A DNA stretch of 59,495 nt from Dialister histaminiformans (GCF_900103425.1 NZ_FMXA01000012.1:12860-72354), one strand, 5' to 3'. Shown: positions 1 to 7,490, numbered from the stretch's first letter. Notes: generated by a model not told the origin, from the letters alone. Numbers and translations: made by a program.

Positions 1-88
1 AAAAACTCCCGGGACTGTACACAGACAGTACGTCCAGGGAGTTTTTGGATGGCTGGGGCAAGATTTGCGCCCGGACCGCCCAAATTTA
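1..88 (-). repeat. Partial copy of palindromic element R1, cut by window start
   Basis: Read on the minus strand, this begins with a conserved end (GGTCCGGGCGCAAATCT) that also opens the elements at 7490, 7779 and 27778. A left arm and a hairpin follow: AAAAACTCCC on one side pairs with GGGAGTTTTT on the other (1-46). The apical stem GGAC/GTCC replaces AGGC/GCCT and GGGC/GCCC of the other copies. The far end lies outside the window. The hairpin could also act as a terminator for the HD-domain gene that ends at 86. Confidence 0.75.
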
Positions 89-643
89 AAGGTTGAGCTC
101 CTTGGCGTGCGCACTCATCCCCTTAATACATGCTTCCATAACTACCGCCATATCGAGTCCCAGGCGTTCAACGCCTTCTTTGATACACTGACGGTCTACA
201 CCTTCTGCAAAGGCCTTATCCTTGAATTTCTTTTTCAGCCCTTTCACCTTCATGCCATTCATGCCTTCCGGGCGCATAAGGGCATAAGCCATGATGATGC
301 CGGAGAGGCCGTCCACGGTGATGAGGCTCTTTTCCATATTGGTTTCCGGTTCTCTTTCAATGCCGCAGACTTTGTAGCCGTGAGAGATGATGGCTTCAGA
401 ATCTGCATTGTCGATGCCTTCCGGATCCAGAATTTCATGGACATGGTGGCAGTGTTCGTCCGGATACTTTTCATAATCCACATCGTGAAGATAACCGATG
501 GCTGCCCAATGATCGCGGTCTTCATGGAAATAATCGGCCATGGCTTCCATGCAGGCACTTACGGCCTGTGCATGGGTGAATAAATGAGCTTCCGTCGTAT
601 AACGGGGAAGGATTTCTTTTGCTTTTTCCAGTGTCAGCTGCAT
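86..643 (-). CDS. HD-domain hydrolase-like protein
   Basis: 185 residues. It carries an HD-superfamily metal site: a His in the first helix (LFTHAQAV), the HD pair in GYLHDVDYEK, a His-rich stretch (DEHCHHVHEIL) and a later ISHGYKV. Such proteins are metal-dependent phosphohydrolases, and the substrate cannot be told from sequence. The start at 643 (MQLTLEK) is preferred because GGAGAG lies just upstream; a longer frame from 664 would place that Shine-Dalgarno inside the gene. It is a lone minus-strand gene, divergent from the acetyltransferase at 788. Repeat R1 begins at its stop codon. Family assignment is good, exact function unknown. Confidence 0.85.
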   Translation of the reverse strand: MQLTLEKAKEILPRYTTEAHLFTHAQAVSACMEAMADYFHEDRDHWAAIGYLHDVDYEKYPDEHCHHVHEILDPEGIDNADSEAIISHGYKVCGIEREPETNMEKSLITVDGLSGIIMAYALMRPEGMNGMKVKGLKKKFKDKAFAEGVDRQCIKEGVERLGLDMAVVMEACIKGMSAHAKELNL

Positions 644-706
644 AATCTTCTCTCCTTTGGCCAATGGGCCGGGTAGTGCATCAATATAAAAAAATCTATT
701 TATTCA

Positions 707-734
707 TTATAGTGAGAAGAATGGGGATTGTAAA
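707..734 (-). promoter_or_regulatory. Promoter for HD-domain gene
   Basis: Minus-strand -35 TTTACA (734-729) and -10 TATAAT (712-707) with a 16-bp spacer, about 65 bp before the chosen start at 643. Confidence 0.6.
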
Positions 735-787
735 TAGTGTATAATAATACCCGGATTTTCAGGAACACAGAATGGAGGTGATGGCCT

Positions 788-1288
788 GTGGGGCAGCAAC
801 TCATAATCCGAGAGGCCGTGGAAGAGGATGAAACCATGATGCGCTGCATCTATAATGCGTGCATGGAAAGGGAACCCTGGGCGTCTGATTACCGGCTGTA
901 TACGGAAAAAGCCATGCATTCCTTTTTCGAGGAGAAGAAGGAAAAAGGTTATCCTGTATTGGCAGCCGTTATGGGAGGCCGTCTGGTGGGATTTATTTCA
1001 GCAAAGCAATTTACCGAGTGGAAGACGGAGGGGAACGTCTGGGAATATGGCGTTTATGTGGATGGGGCCTGCCGGAGAATGGGTGTAGCTACAGCGCTGC
1101 TGGAATCTCTCTGCACCAGGGCCGTGGAGGAGGGCGTGGAATCCCTCATGGCCTGTATTGATGTGAAGAATGTTCCTTCCCTGTGGTTTCATGAAAACCG
1201 GGGCTTCATTTCCGTGGGGAGCTTTACCAAATGGAGAAAAGAGGGAGAACCCCGGACAGTGGCCCTTTATGAACTGGAACTGACTTAG
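788..1288 (+). CDS. GNAT-family N-acetyltransferase (phosphinothricin acetyltransferase-like)
   Basis: 166 residues, the usual length for the small phosphinothricin-type GNAT enzymes. The acetyl-CoA loop is visible as VYVDGACRRMGVATALL (RRMGVA fits R/Q-x-x-G-x-A), followed by the typical NVPSLWFHENRGF motif near the C-terminus. These enzymes transfer acetyl from acetyl-CoA to amine groups of small molecules; the acceptor here is unknown. The start is GTG, supported by GGAGGTGAT six bases upstream. It is a single gene between the divergent HD gene and the transporter-kinase fusion. Confidence 0.85.
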   Translation: MGQQLIIREAVEEDETMMRCIYNACMEREPWASDYRLYTEKAMHSFFEEKKEKGYPVLAAVMGGRLVGFISAKQFTEWKTEGNVWEYGVYVDGACRRMGVATALLESLCTRAVEEGVESLMACIDVKNVPSLWFHENRGFISVGSFTKWRKEGEPRTVALYELELT

Positions 1289-1386
1289 ACAGAGAAAAAG
1301 CGCTTGTTATAGAGTCCGGAAGATGTCTTTTTTACGTATCGTTATAAAATCTTAATATAAATTCATATGCATCCATGCGCAGTGAG

Positions 1387-1395
1387 TGCTATAAT
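1387..1395 (+). promoter_or_regulatory. Extended -10 promoter for 1467 gene
   Basis: TGCTATAAT, an extended -10 element about 70 bp before the start codon; no clear -35 is seen. The 1289-1466 gap is otherwise AT-rich and shows nothing else. Confidence 0.45.
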
Positions 1396-1466
1396 TAATG
1401 ACATTGATTCTTAATTAGAAATTATTTTTTATAGCATTGTAGCTATCAGGCAGAGGAGATGTTGTT

Positions 1467-3044
1467 ATGAACGCCAAAAACGGGACAATATACATTGTCT
1501 TAACGGCATTGGCATTTGGCACGATGGAAATTGCGCTGAAAATAGCTGGTTCATCTTTTACCGCATTTCAGCTCACGTTCCTTCGTTTTTTTATTGGCGG
1601 GCTGCTGCTGCTCCCGCTGGCAGTTAAGGATCTGATGCACAGACATGTGCACCTGACAAAATCAGATTGGATTTATGTGGCCATTCTGGGGATAATTAAC
1701 GTTATGTTCAGCATGGTGCTGTTCCAGATCGGGGTTAACAAATCCAATGCAGGGCTGGCAGCGATTGTCTTCTCCTGTAATCCGGTATTTACCATGATTT
1801 TCTCCTACTTTATTACGCATGATGCACTGACAAGGCAGAAGATTATCACCATTATTCTGTCCCTCATCGGCCTCTGTATCGTAGCCGATCCGGTGGCAAT
1901 TATTGAAAAGGGGAGCGTAGGCCTGCTCATCGTACTGGCAGCGGCCATCAGTTTCTCCCTGTATACCACATTGGGTAAGCTGCGCATTAAGAAGATAGGC
2001 GGCAGCGCCATGAACAGTTTCAGCTTCATCATTGGTTCTTTTGGTGTGCTGGCCATTCTATTCTTTACCCATGGCCCGATTCTTTCCGGCATTGATTCCC
2101 ACTCCATCTGGCCACTGATTTACACCTCTGTGGTGGTAACCGGATTTGGTTATGTATGCTTTATGAAGGCCATCGAACTGTCCGGCCCGGCCAACGCATC
2201 CTTTGCTTTCTTCATCAAGCCGGTAGTGGCACTGATTCTGGCGTCCATCGTACTGGGCGAACCGATTACCCTTCGCGCCGTTATCGGACTGGCTCTGATT
2301 ATTGCCGGCTGCGTTCTGGCTGGTCCGATCGAACGCCTTCTGTTCAAGAAGAAACTGTCCGAATATCCGGTACTGGATACTGAGCCAAAGAAGGCCAGCG
2401 AGGTAGCAGGCAACCCACTGGTAGTTACCGTATCCAGAGAATTTGGCAGTGGCGGCCGCGCTATTGGGCGCCGCCTGGCTAAAGAACTGGGCGTACCTTT
2501 CTATGATACGGAAATCATGCAGATGGTTGGCGAACGGGAAGGGCTGAGTCTGGAAGAAGTAAAGAAACAGGATCAGTCTATTGAAAACCGTTTTATCTAT
2601 AATCTGTTTGATAAATACACCCATCTGGCCTCCGGTGCCGTAGCACCTAAGGATGAACTGTTCCTGGCAGAGACCTCGGTCATTAAGGAACTGGCAGAGA
2701 AAGGTTCCTGTGTCATCGTAGGACGCCTGGCCAATGTCATTCTCAAGGACAGACCCAATACATTCAACCTGTTCATCGCCTCTGATCCGGAATGGGCAGC
2801 CCGCCGTGTCATGCTTCGCGAAAAGGTAGACAAAGCCACGGCACGCCGTATGATTGCCGATGTAAACAAACGCAGAAGCGAACACTGCCGTTACTACACC
2901 GGTACATTCTGGGGCTATGCAGCCAACTATGACCTTCTGCTCAAGTCCAGCGAATGGGGCATCCCTGAATGCATCAAACTGATTTTGAGCGCTATTCAGC
3001 ATCGACTGAGTCTTGAAGTAGCCAAAGACGAAGCCCAGGCATAA
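1467..3044 (+). CDS. EamA (DMT) transporter fused to cytidylate kinase-like domain
   Basis: 525 residues in one uninterrupted frame. Residues 1 to about 295 are a ten-helix drug/metabolite transporter: two EamA repeats, the first opening with ALAFGTMEIALKIAG and the second ending with LALIIAGCVLAGPIERLL. After a short polar linker, residues about 318-510 match the cytidylate-kinase-like family (Cytidylate_kin2): VTVSREFGSGGRAIGRRLA is the P-loop region and VPFYDTEIM follows as in that family. The join is in the membrane protein's cytoplasmic tail, so the kinase domain would sit in the cytoplasm. The start ATG follows AGAGGAGATG. Substrates of both halves are unknown. Normal family members are separate proteins of about 290 and 200 residues. 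Confidence 0.85.
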   Translation: MNAKNGTIYIVLTALAFGTMEIALKIAGSSFTAFQLTFLRFFIGGLLLLPLAVKDLMHRHVHLTKSDWIYVAILGIINVMFSMVLFQIGVNKSNAGLAAIVFSCNPVFTMIFSYFITHDALTRQKIITIILSLIGLCIVADPVAIIEKGSVGLLIVLAAAISFSLYTTLGKLRIKKIGGSAMNSFSFIIGSFGVLAILFFTHGPILSGIDSHSIWPLIYTSVVVTGFGYVCFMKAIELSGPANASFAFFIKPVVALILASIVLGEPITLRAVIGLALIIAGCVLAGPIERLLFKKKLSEYPVLDTEPKKASEVAGNPLVVTVSREFGSGGRAIGRRLAKELGVPFYDTEIMQMVGEREGLSLEEVKKQDQSIENRFIYNLFDKYTHLASGAVAPKDELFLAETSVIKELAEKGSCVIVGRLANVILKDRPNTFNLFIASDPEWAARRVMLREKVDKATARRMIADVNKRRSEHCRYYTGTFWGYAANYDLLLKSSEWGIPECIKLILSAIQHRLSLEVAKDEAQA

Positions 3045-3101
3045 GGAAGAGCGATTAGAGGAAACCTTTGCGAGCAGAAGCTCGGATTCTTTCAAACAAC
3101 G

Positions 3102-3134
3102 AAAAAGCGGCAGGAATTTTTCCTGTCGCTTTTT
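3102..3134 (+). terminator. Terminator after transporter-kinase gene
   Basis: Near-perfect hairpin AAAAAGCGGCAGGAA / TTCCTGTCGCTTTTT, which can act in both directions. Confidence 0.85.
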
Positions 3135-3234
3135 GATGCTATCTGGAATGGCAGAGTGCAGTGGAATATTCTCTTGTAAAAAATAAGAATGCTAAAGTTA
3201 ACACAAGGGAAACTTGCAATACGAAGCTCATTTC

Positions 3235-3352
3235 TGGAGAGAAAGGGGGCCCATCTGATTTATCAGATGGGGGATAGTTGATTCCTCTATGTGTGAATAA
3301 GGGAAAGCACGCTTGTGTGCTCCGTCTGAAGTCTGATCGTCTGCAGACGGCC
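3235..3352 (+). repeat. Interspersed repeat (R4-type mosaic)
   Basis: Contains a hairpin (CCCATCTGATTTATCAGATG), then GGATAGTTGATTCC, GAATAAGGGAAAGCA and GTGCTCCGTCTGAAG. The same blocks recur at 46930-46990 and 47165-47215 with a different hairpin sequence (CCGACGAAGTCGG). It ends in the inverted repeat CCGTCTG/CAGACGG. It abuts the damaged gene that follows. Confidence 0.65.
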
Positions 3353-3517
3353 ATAGCAGTCTGCCTCGTGGAAAGTAGAGTCTTGTATGTTGACGCCGAA
3401 ACCAGGGAAAAAGCACTGTCTCTGGCCAGAGAGAAATACCGTCAGGGGGCTTTTATACTTGAGCCAGGTTATTTGCTGGATGTAAAATTTATCCCTTTAG
3501 CAACAGATGAAGAATAG
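3278..3517 (+). pseudogene. DpnD/PcfM-like small gene with lost 5' end
   Basis: Open frame of 79 codons. Only the last ~55 residues (from about 3350) look like a protein: VDAETREKALSLAREKYRQG and LLDVKFIPL closely match the intact 59-residue DpnD/PcfM-like protein at 4536-4715. The first 24 codons are repeat sequence, and no ATG or Shine-Dalgarno exists where the homologous start should be. The repeat appears to have replaced or invaded the gene's start. It lies 64 bp upstream of and in line with the DpnI gene, recalling the dpnC-dpnD pairing of pneumococcus. Initiation at TTG 3278 or an internal GTG cannot be excluded. Confidence 0.6.
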
Positions 3518-3581
3518 AAGATTACATCGGTGTTGAACCGGTTTGAAAGCTTCCTTTATAATCAGGATAAAGGAGGCCTCT

Positions 3582-4352
3582 ATGAATATCTGTCTTGATA
3601 TGTCCCTGACATCGAAATATACCAGCCATTCCCAGATGGCGCGGGTGGTGACAGAACAGTGGGTTGAAAAAAATATGTTCTGTCCGCGTTGTGGAGCAGG
3701 TCATATTATACATTTAAAAGCTAATCGTCCAGTAGCTGATTTTGCATGTCCACAATGTGGTGCAATTTTTGAATCGAAAGCGAAACGGGGGACTTTAGGA
3801 AGCAAAATTACTGACGGAGCCTATGAAACCATGATTCGCAGGATTCATGAAGCGGATAATCCGGATTTCTTTTTTATGTCCTATGATCTGGATAATGCCA
3901 GAGTGCGCGATTTCCTGATTATACCAAAGCATTTCTTTGTGGATTCTATTATAGAAAAAAGAAAGCCTCTGGCCGATACGGCGCGAAGGGCTGGATGGGT
4001 TGGATGTAATATCTTACTGGAAGAAATTCCATCTTACGGACGTATTTCGCTCATTCAGAATGGCAGGATAGCTGATAAAGAAGATATATGCCGGAAATAT
4101 CAAAGAACATCTTTTCTGGCAGACATGAACATCCCATCAAGAGGATGGCTCATGGACGTTTTTCGCTGTCTCGAAGACATAAAAACAGAAACATTTACAT
4201 TGCAGGAAATGTACCAATTCGAAGGCCGCCTGCAGATTCTTCATCCCGAAAATCACAACATCCGAGCCAAAATCCGCCAGCAATTGCAGTACCTGAGAGA
4301 CAAAGGACTGATTCAGTTCATGGAACGGGGCGTCTACAGGAAGATTCGGTGA
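3582..4352 (+). CDS. dpnC: DpnI-type methyl-directed restriction endonuclease
   Basis: 256 residues, against 254 for pneumococcal DpnI, and alignable end to end from memory: SHSQMARVVTEQWV, NRPVADFACPQCG, ITDGAYETMIRRI, KPLADTARRAGWVGCNI, PSRGW and KIRQQLQYLRDKG all have direct DpnI counterparts. The PD-(D/E)XK site is visible as ADF ... FESKAK, and two CxxC pairs (CPRCG, CPQCG) bind zinc. The C-terminal ~75 residues are the winged-helix domain. DpnI cuts GATC only when adenine is methylated, so the host should lack Dam methylation and the gene would act against Dam-modified incoming DNA. Start 3582 is chosen for AAAGGAGG eight bases upstream and for agreement with DpnI. It is flanked by small DpnD/PcfM-like genes on both sides. 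Confidence 0.95.
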   Translation: MNICLDMSLTSKYTSHSQMARVVTEQWVEKNMFCPRCGAGHIIHLKANRPVADFACPQCGAIFESKAKRGTLGSKITDGAYETMIRRIHEADNPDFFFMSYDLDNARVRDFLIIPKHFFVDSIIEKRKPLADTARRAGWVGCNILLEEIPSYGRISLIQNGRIADKEDICRKYQRTSFLADMNIPSRGWLMDVFRCLEDIKTETFTLQEMYQFEGRLQILHPENHNIRAKIRQQLQYLRDKGLIQFMERGVYRKIR

Positions 4353-4389
4353 TGTAGGCAAAATATATCTAAATATATCTGAAAATCAG

Positions 4390-4435
4390 AAAAAGCTGAA
4401 GAAAACCCAAAATCATGTGTTTTTTTCAGCTTTTT
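4390..4435 (+). terminator. Bidirectional terminator between dpnI and the convergent small gene
   Basis: AAAAAGCTGAA pairs with TTCAGCTTTTT around a loop of about 24 bases. It serves dpnI on plus and can serve the minus-strand gene at 4536. The 4441-4535 stretch holds only AT-rich sequence and a short GGGTACC/GGTATCC hairpin. Confidence 0.75.
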
Positions 4436-4535
4436 GTATGGGTAATTTTAAAATAATCAGAATTCAATAAAAATTATCTGTAGAGGAATAAAGTGAGTAT
4501 ATCCCAGTGTTGGGTACCTGAAAAAGGTATCCTTT

Positions 4536-4715
4536 TCATTTTTTATTATCCTTGGGTAAAGGGGTGATTTTTACATCCAGTAAATTCCCCGGTGCGAGTA
4601 TGAACTCACCTTGTCTGTATTTTTCCTGTGCCATGAGGATGGCTTCTTGTTTGTTGTTGGCATTGATGCAAAAGGTATCACTGATGGTTTCTTCGATGAG
4701 AATTTCAAATTGCAT
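4536..4715 (-). CDS. Small DpnD/PcfM-like protein, convergent with dpnI
   Basis: 59 residues, starting MQFEILIEETI and ending PLPKDNKK. The core QEAILMAQEKYRQG ... APGNLLDVKITPL matches the DpnD/PcfM-like pattern (short beta strand with I-E-E/T, an acidic or polar 'EA' helix, then Y..GE.IL). It is a close paralogue of the damaged gene at 3278-3517: both share EKYRQG, FIL.PG and LLDVK. GAAAGGAG sits six bases before the ATG, and a good promoter lies upstream (4742-4770). DpnD is the uncharacterised partner of DpnI in pneumococcus. A role linked to the nuclease is inferred from position only. The gene is easily missed because of its size. Confidence 0.8.
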   Translation of the reverse strand: MQFEILIEETISDTFCINANNKQEAILMAQEKYRQGEFILAPGNLLDVKITPLPKDNKK

Positions 4716-4741
4716 AAAGGACTCCTTTCAAAAGTGATCAG

Positions 4742-4770
4742 ATCGTATACCGGAATGGATATAAAGTCAA
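4742..4770 (-). promoter_or_regulatory. Promoter for the small DpnD/PcfM-like gene
   Basis: Minus-strand -35 TTGACT (4770-4765), 17-bp spacer, -10 TACGAT (4747-4742), 27 bp before the start codon, so the leader would be only about 20 nt. Between here and 5010 I see no gene. Confidence 0.65.
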
Positions 4771-5010
4771 TACAGGACAACCCAGTTGACAGGAGGCAAC
4801 TGAATTGCATGGAATCGATTGTTTGCCCATCGCTCGCAATTTACAATAAAAATAAGGTGAATACCGATGGATACAGGAGAATGACTGTTCATCCCTATGC
4901 AGATGTGGCATGGGCTGTATAGGAATCAGGGATAAAAAGATATCCGGTATTCCGTGTATGGAGCCTGGGAATTCATTAATCCGATTAGCTTTATTTCAGT
5001 GAGGTGGACT

Positions 5011-5448
5011 ATGATTTTTGATTTCAGCAAAGAAGTAAAGACAGCAACCAGTGAACGAGAACGGAAAGAAGCCATGATTGACCGTATCATTCGGCCTGAA
5101 GTTGAGGAAGCTATACGGGAGGCAGGGCTTAATCCGTCATATTTTATGGTGAACAAAGCTTCTGAACAGGAGTTTTTTAAAAAGCCTTTTACCGATACAC
5201 AGGAAGATGGCTCGTTTGCCAGCCTATATTATGATTGGATTACCCCGGATACGCTGTATCGCTGTGAATGCCGAATCGAATTATCCTGGGATTTTCTGAC
5301 AGTAAAAAGCGAAACCGATATGTATCGCATGGAGCACTATAGCAAAGGAAAACCGGAATGGCAATATTTTAATGGAGAAGACTGGGAAGAGGGGCCGGAG
5401 GAGGATTTCTTCCCGATTACTGACCTTGAACTACGGTGGCTGCAATAA
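5011..5448 (+). CDS. Hypothetical protein
   Basis: 145 residues; I do not recognise the family. The chosen start (MIFDFSKEVKTATS) follows GAGGTGG; a longer frame from 4954 lacks a ribosome binding site. The N-terminal third is charged and helical (SERERKEAMIDRIIRPEVEEAI). The rest is rich in aromatic and acidic residues (YYDWITPDTLYRCECRIELSW, EWQYFNGEDWEEGPEEDFF), predicting a soluble beta-rich acidic domain with no signal peptide or membrane segment. It sits alone between the DpnI locus and the racemase. Confidence 0.6.
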   Translation: MIFDFSKEVKTATSERERKEAMIDRIIRPEVEEAIREAGLNPSYFMVNKASEQEFFKKPFTDTQEDGSFASLYYDWITPDTLYRCECRIELSWDFLTVKSETDMYRMEHYSKGKPEWQYFNGEDWEEGPEEDFFPITDLELRWLQ

Positions 5449-5482
5449 GGGAAAGAAGGATTGATGAGCTAACTCTCCTCTC

Positions 5483-5510
5483 TTGCTTTTTTTAGCAAAA
5501 ATAGTATTAT
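5483..5510 (+). promoter_or_regulatory. Putative promoter of racemase gene
   Basis: TTGCTT, 16-bp spacer, TATTAT. The 28-bp repeat array begins seven bases downstream, so transcription would start inside the repeats. Confidence 0.45.
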
Positions 5511-5518
5511 TTACATAT

Positions 5519-5602
5519 ATGACTAATTCTATATGACGATTTTTACATGACTATTCCCATATGGTGGTTTTAATATGATTGAGTCTATATAACAGGTATG
5601 AG
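5519..5602 (+). repeat. Three 28-bp direct repeats before racemase gene
   Basis: Copies start at 5519, 5547 and 5575, exactly 28 bp apart. Consensus halves are ATGACTAATTCTATATG and GACGATTTTTA; the second and third copies read ATGACTATTCCCATATG and ATGATTGAGTCTATATA. They occupy the expected transcription start and leader of the gene at 5614, as an operator array or a repeated leader element might. Confidence 0.7.
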
Positions 5603-5613
5603 AGGTAATTATT

Positions 5614-6711
5614 ATGGCAAATCGGTATCCAAGGTTAGTAATCAATTTGAATCATCTAAGACATAATGCGCATCAGGTGGTAGATACCTGTGCGGCCCGT
5701 GGCATCAGTGTGGCTGGGGTTATCAAGGGGGCAGCAGGTATGGTTCCGGTAGCGCAGGCTATGGCGGATGGTGGATGCCAGTTCCTGGCATCTTCCCGTA
5801 TGGAACAGCTGGCGGGTGTAAAGGCAGCCGGAATTACTACACCGCTCCTTATGCTTCGTGTACCTATGCTCAGTGAAGTAGATGAGCTGGTCCAGGTAGC
5901 CGAATATTCTCTGAACAGCGATATTACGGTGCTTCGTGCGCTGAATAAGGCAGCCGGGGAAGCCGGCAAGGTACACCATGTCATCATCATGGCCGACCTG
6001 GGGGACTTGAGAGAAGGTTTCTGGGATAAGGATGAAATGGTGGATGTATGTGCGGAAGTGGAAGAACATATGGACAACCTGGATCTGGCCGGCGTTGGTG
6101 TGAACGTGGGCTGCTATGGCTCGGTTGTGGCTACACCGGAAAAGCTGCAGGAACTGGTTGACGTTGCCCGTCGCGTAGAAGAACGCATCGGCAGAAAGCT
6201 GGACATCGTATCCGGCGGAGCCAGCTCCAGTTACATGCGCGTGCTGGATGGAAATATTCCGGAAGGCATCACCAATCTCCGTATCGGGGAAGAAATCCTT
6301 CTTCCACAGGATCTGCTGTACCTGTATGGCTATCCGCTGAACGGTATGTATGATGATGTATTTACCCTGGAATCCCAGGTTATCGAAGTGCGGGATAAGC
6401 CATCCTATCCAGTAGGAGAACTTGGCGTAGATGCCTTCGGTCACAAGCCGGTATACATCGACAAGGGCATCCGCCGTAAGGTACTTCTTGCCATGGGCCA
6501 TTTGGACTATTGTGACTACAAGGACCTTATCCCACAGGACAAGGACGTAGAAATCCTTGGCTGCTCCAGTGACCACACCATTATGGATGTTACCGATGCA
6601 CCAAGAACCTATCATGTAGGCGATATTGTGAAGTTCAATCTGATTTATGGGACAAACCTGTTCCTCTGCCATTCTCAGAATGTACAGAAGGTCTTCATCG
6701 ACGAAGAATAA
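5614..6711 (+). CDS. PLP-dependent alanine/ornithine racemase family protein
   Basis: 365 residues, a fold-III PLP enzyme. The Schiff-base lysine is in the N-terminal barrel strand (SVAGVIKGAAG), followed by MADLGDLREGFW, VNVGCYGS, VSGGASSS (phosphate loop) and LRIGEEIL as in the ornithine racemase subgroup. It lacks the classical alanine racemase C-terminal domain signature, so ornithine or another amino acid is more likely than alanine as substrate. It would interconvert L- and D-amino acids in the cytosol. It is monocistronic, with the repeat array upstream and a terminator downstream. Start ATG is preceded by GAGAGG. Confidence 0.85.
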   Translation: MANRYPRLVINLNHLRHNAHQVVDTCAARGISVAGVIKGAAGMVPVAQAMADGGCQFLASSRMEQLAGVKAAGITTPLLMLRVPMLSEVDELVQVAEYSLNSDITVLRALNKAAGEAGKVHHVIIMADLGDLREGFWDKDEMVDVCAEVEEHMDNLDLAGVGVNVGCYGSVVATPEKLQELVDVARRVEERIGRKLDIVSGGASSSYMRVLDGNIPEGITNLRIGEEILLPQDLLYLYGYPLNGMYDDVFTLESQVIEVRDKPSYPVGELGVDAFGHKPVYIDKGIRRKVLLAMGHLDYCDYKDLIPQDKDVEILGCSSDHTIMDVTDAPRTYHVGDIVKFNLIYGTNLFLCHSQNVQKVFIDEE

Positions 6712-6764
6712 GGATGAACTGAAGTTCATTGAACTTCTTTCAGACAAAATCTAAGGTTATGACG

Positions 6765-6794
6765 AAACGGCTTCCTGTTGGAAGTCGTTTTGTT
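6765..6794 (+). terminator. Terminator after racemase
   Basis: AAACGGCTTCC pairs with GGAAGTCGTTT, followed by TTGTTATGC. The tail CGTTTTGTYATGC recurs at the hairpins at 27295, 38768 and 42912, making a sequence family of terminators. A second small hairpin (GAAGTTC/GAACTTC) is at 6721-6737. Confidence 0.75.
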
Positions 6795-6932
6795 ATGCTT
6801 TTTATAAAAAGACAGGAATGAGCATTGAGATAGATAAGATAAAGCGCAAAGAATGCAAGAAAGGCAGAGGCCCTCTGAAGTCTGACCGTCTGAACTATCT
6901 GATAGTCTAAGGCAGGCCTTGGGGCCTTCCCA

Positions 6933-6962
6933 TAGACACAGGACGGGGGTTGCGCTTATACT
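6933..6962 (+). promoter_or_regulatory. Promoter for 7002 gene
   Basis: TAGACA, 18-bp spacer, TATACT, 40 bp before the start codon. Confidence 0.5.
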
Positions 6963-7001
6963 GAAAGAGAAACTCTATTAACCGAAATAAGGAGAAATAT
7001 T

Positions 7002-7490
7002 ATGGCAGAAGCAATCAGAAAGAATAATAAAGGACCTCTGTTCCAGCAGTATCTGGAAGAAAAGAATATGGCTCAGGCTTTTGAACGCCAGCAGTCTAAC
7101 GATTCCACACAGAAGATGATTTTCATGACCGCTATCCCGGTAGGAAACTATCGTCTTCTTGGCACTATCATCACCGACAACACCATGTTTGTCATTACCC
7201 GTTTCCATCTGGGATATGTGAACAGAAAAGATGGACACTACGATGCCTTCATGCACTATCTGGCAGAAGTGAATGCACGCCACGCCCTGTTTAAAATGCT
7301 CGTTACTGAAGACGGCCGTGTATTCATTGACAGCTGCTGCCCATTCCTGGACGAAAGCTTTGATCCGTTCTCTGTAAATGTAACCTTCAGTCTCGTAGTA
7401 GACTTCCTGCAGAATAATTACGAAGAAGTCCTTAAGCATCTGGATAGACCTGGGGATGCGAGGGAGGGGATTTCGTTGAGCGTCAACTAA
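7002..7490 (+). CDS. YbjN-like domain protein (tentative)
   Basis: 162 residues, soluble. The middle and C-terminal part has the alternating strand and helix layout of YbjN-type proteins: MTAIPVGNYRLLGTIIT, an EVNARHALFKMLVTEDGRVFIDS strand-turn-strand, then a long helix VDFLQNNYEEVLKHL. Function in that family is unclear (chaperone-like or regulatory roles have been proposed). AATAAGGAG lies before the ATG. The last ~15 codons run up to the edge of repeat R1 at 7490, so the native C-terminus may have been altered by repeat insertion. Confidence 0.6.
   Translation: MAEAIRKNNKGPLFQQYLEEKNMAQAFERQQSNDSTQKMIFMTAIPVGNYRLLGTIITDNTMFVITRFHLGYVNRKDGHYDAFMHYLAEVNARHALFKMLVTEDGRVFIDSCCPFLDESFDPFSVNVTFSLVVDFLQNNYEEVLKHLDRPGDAREGISLSVN

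Noticed and set aside
65-583. 172-codon plus-strand frame over the HD-domain gene
   Set aside because: It overlaps a clear HD-family gene in antisense and has no recognisable domain.
3582-4352. DpnII/Dam-type methyltransferase expected next to a GATC-specific nuclease
   Set aside because: None was found within the window, and DpnI cuts only methylated GATC, so no protective methylase is needed.
4552-4922. Plus-strand frames of 61 and 103 codons at 4552 and 4611
   Set aside because: They are the opposite strand of the 59-residue DpnD/PcfM-like gene, which has the better start, promoter and homology.
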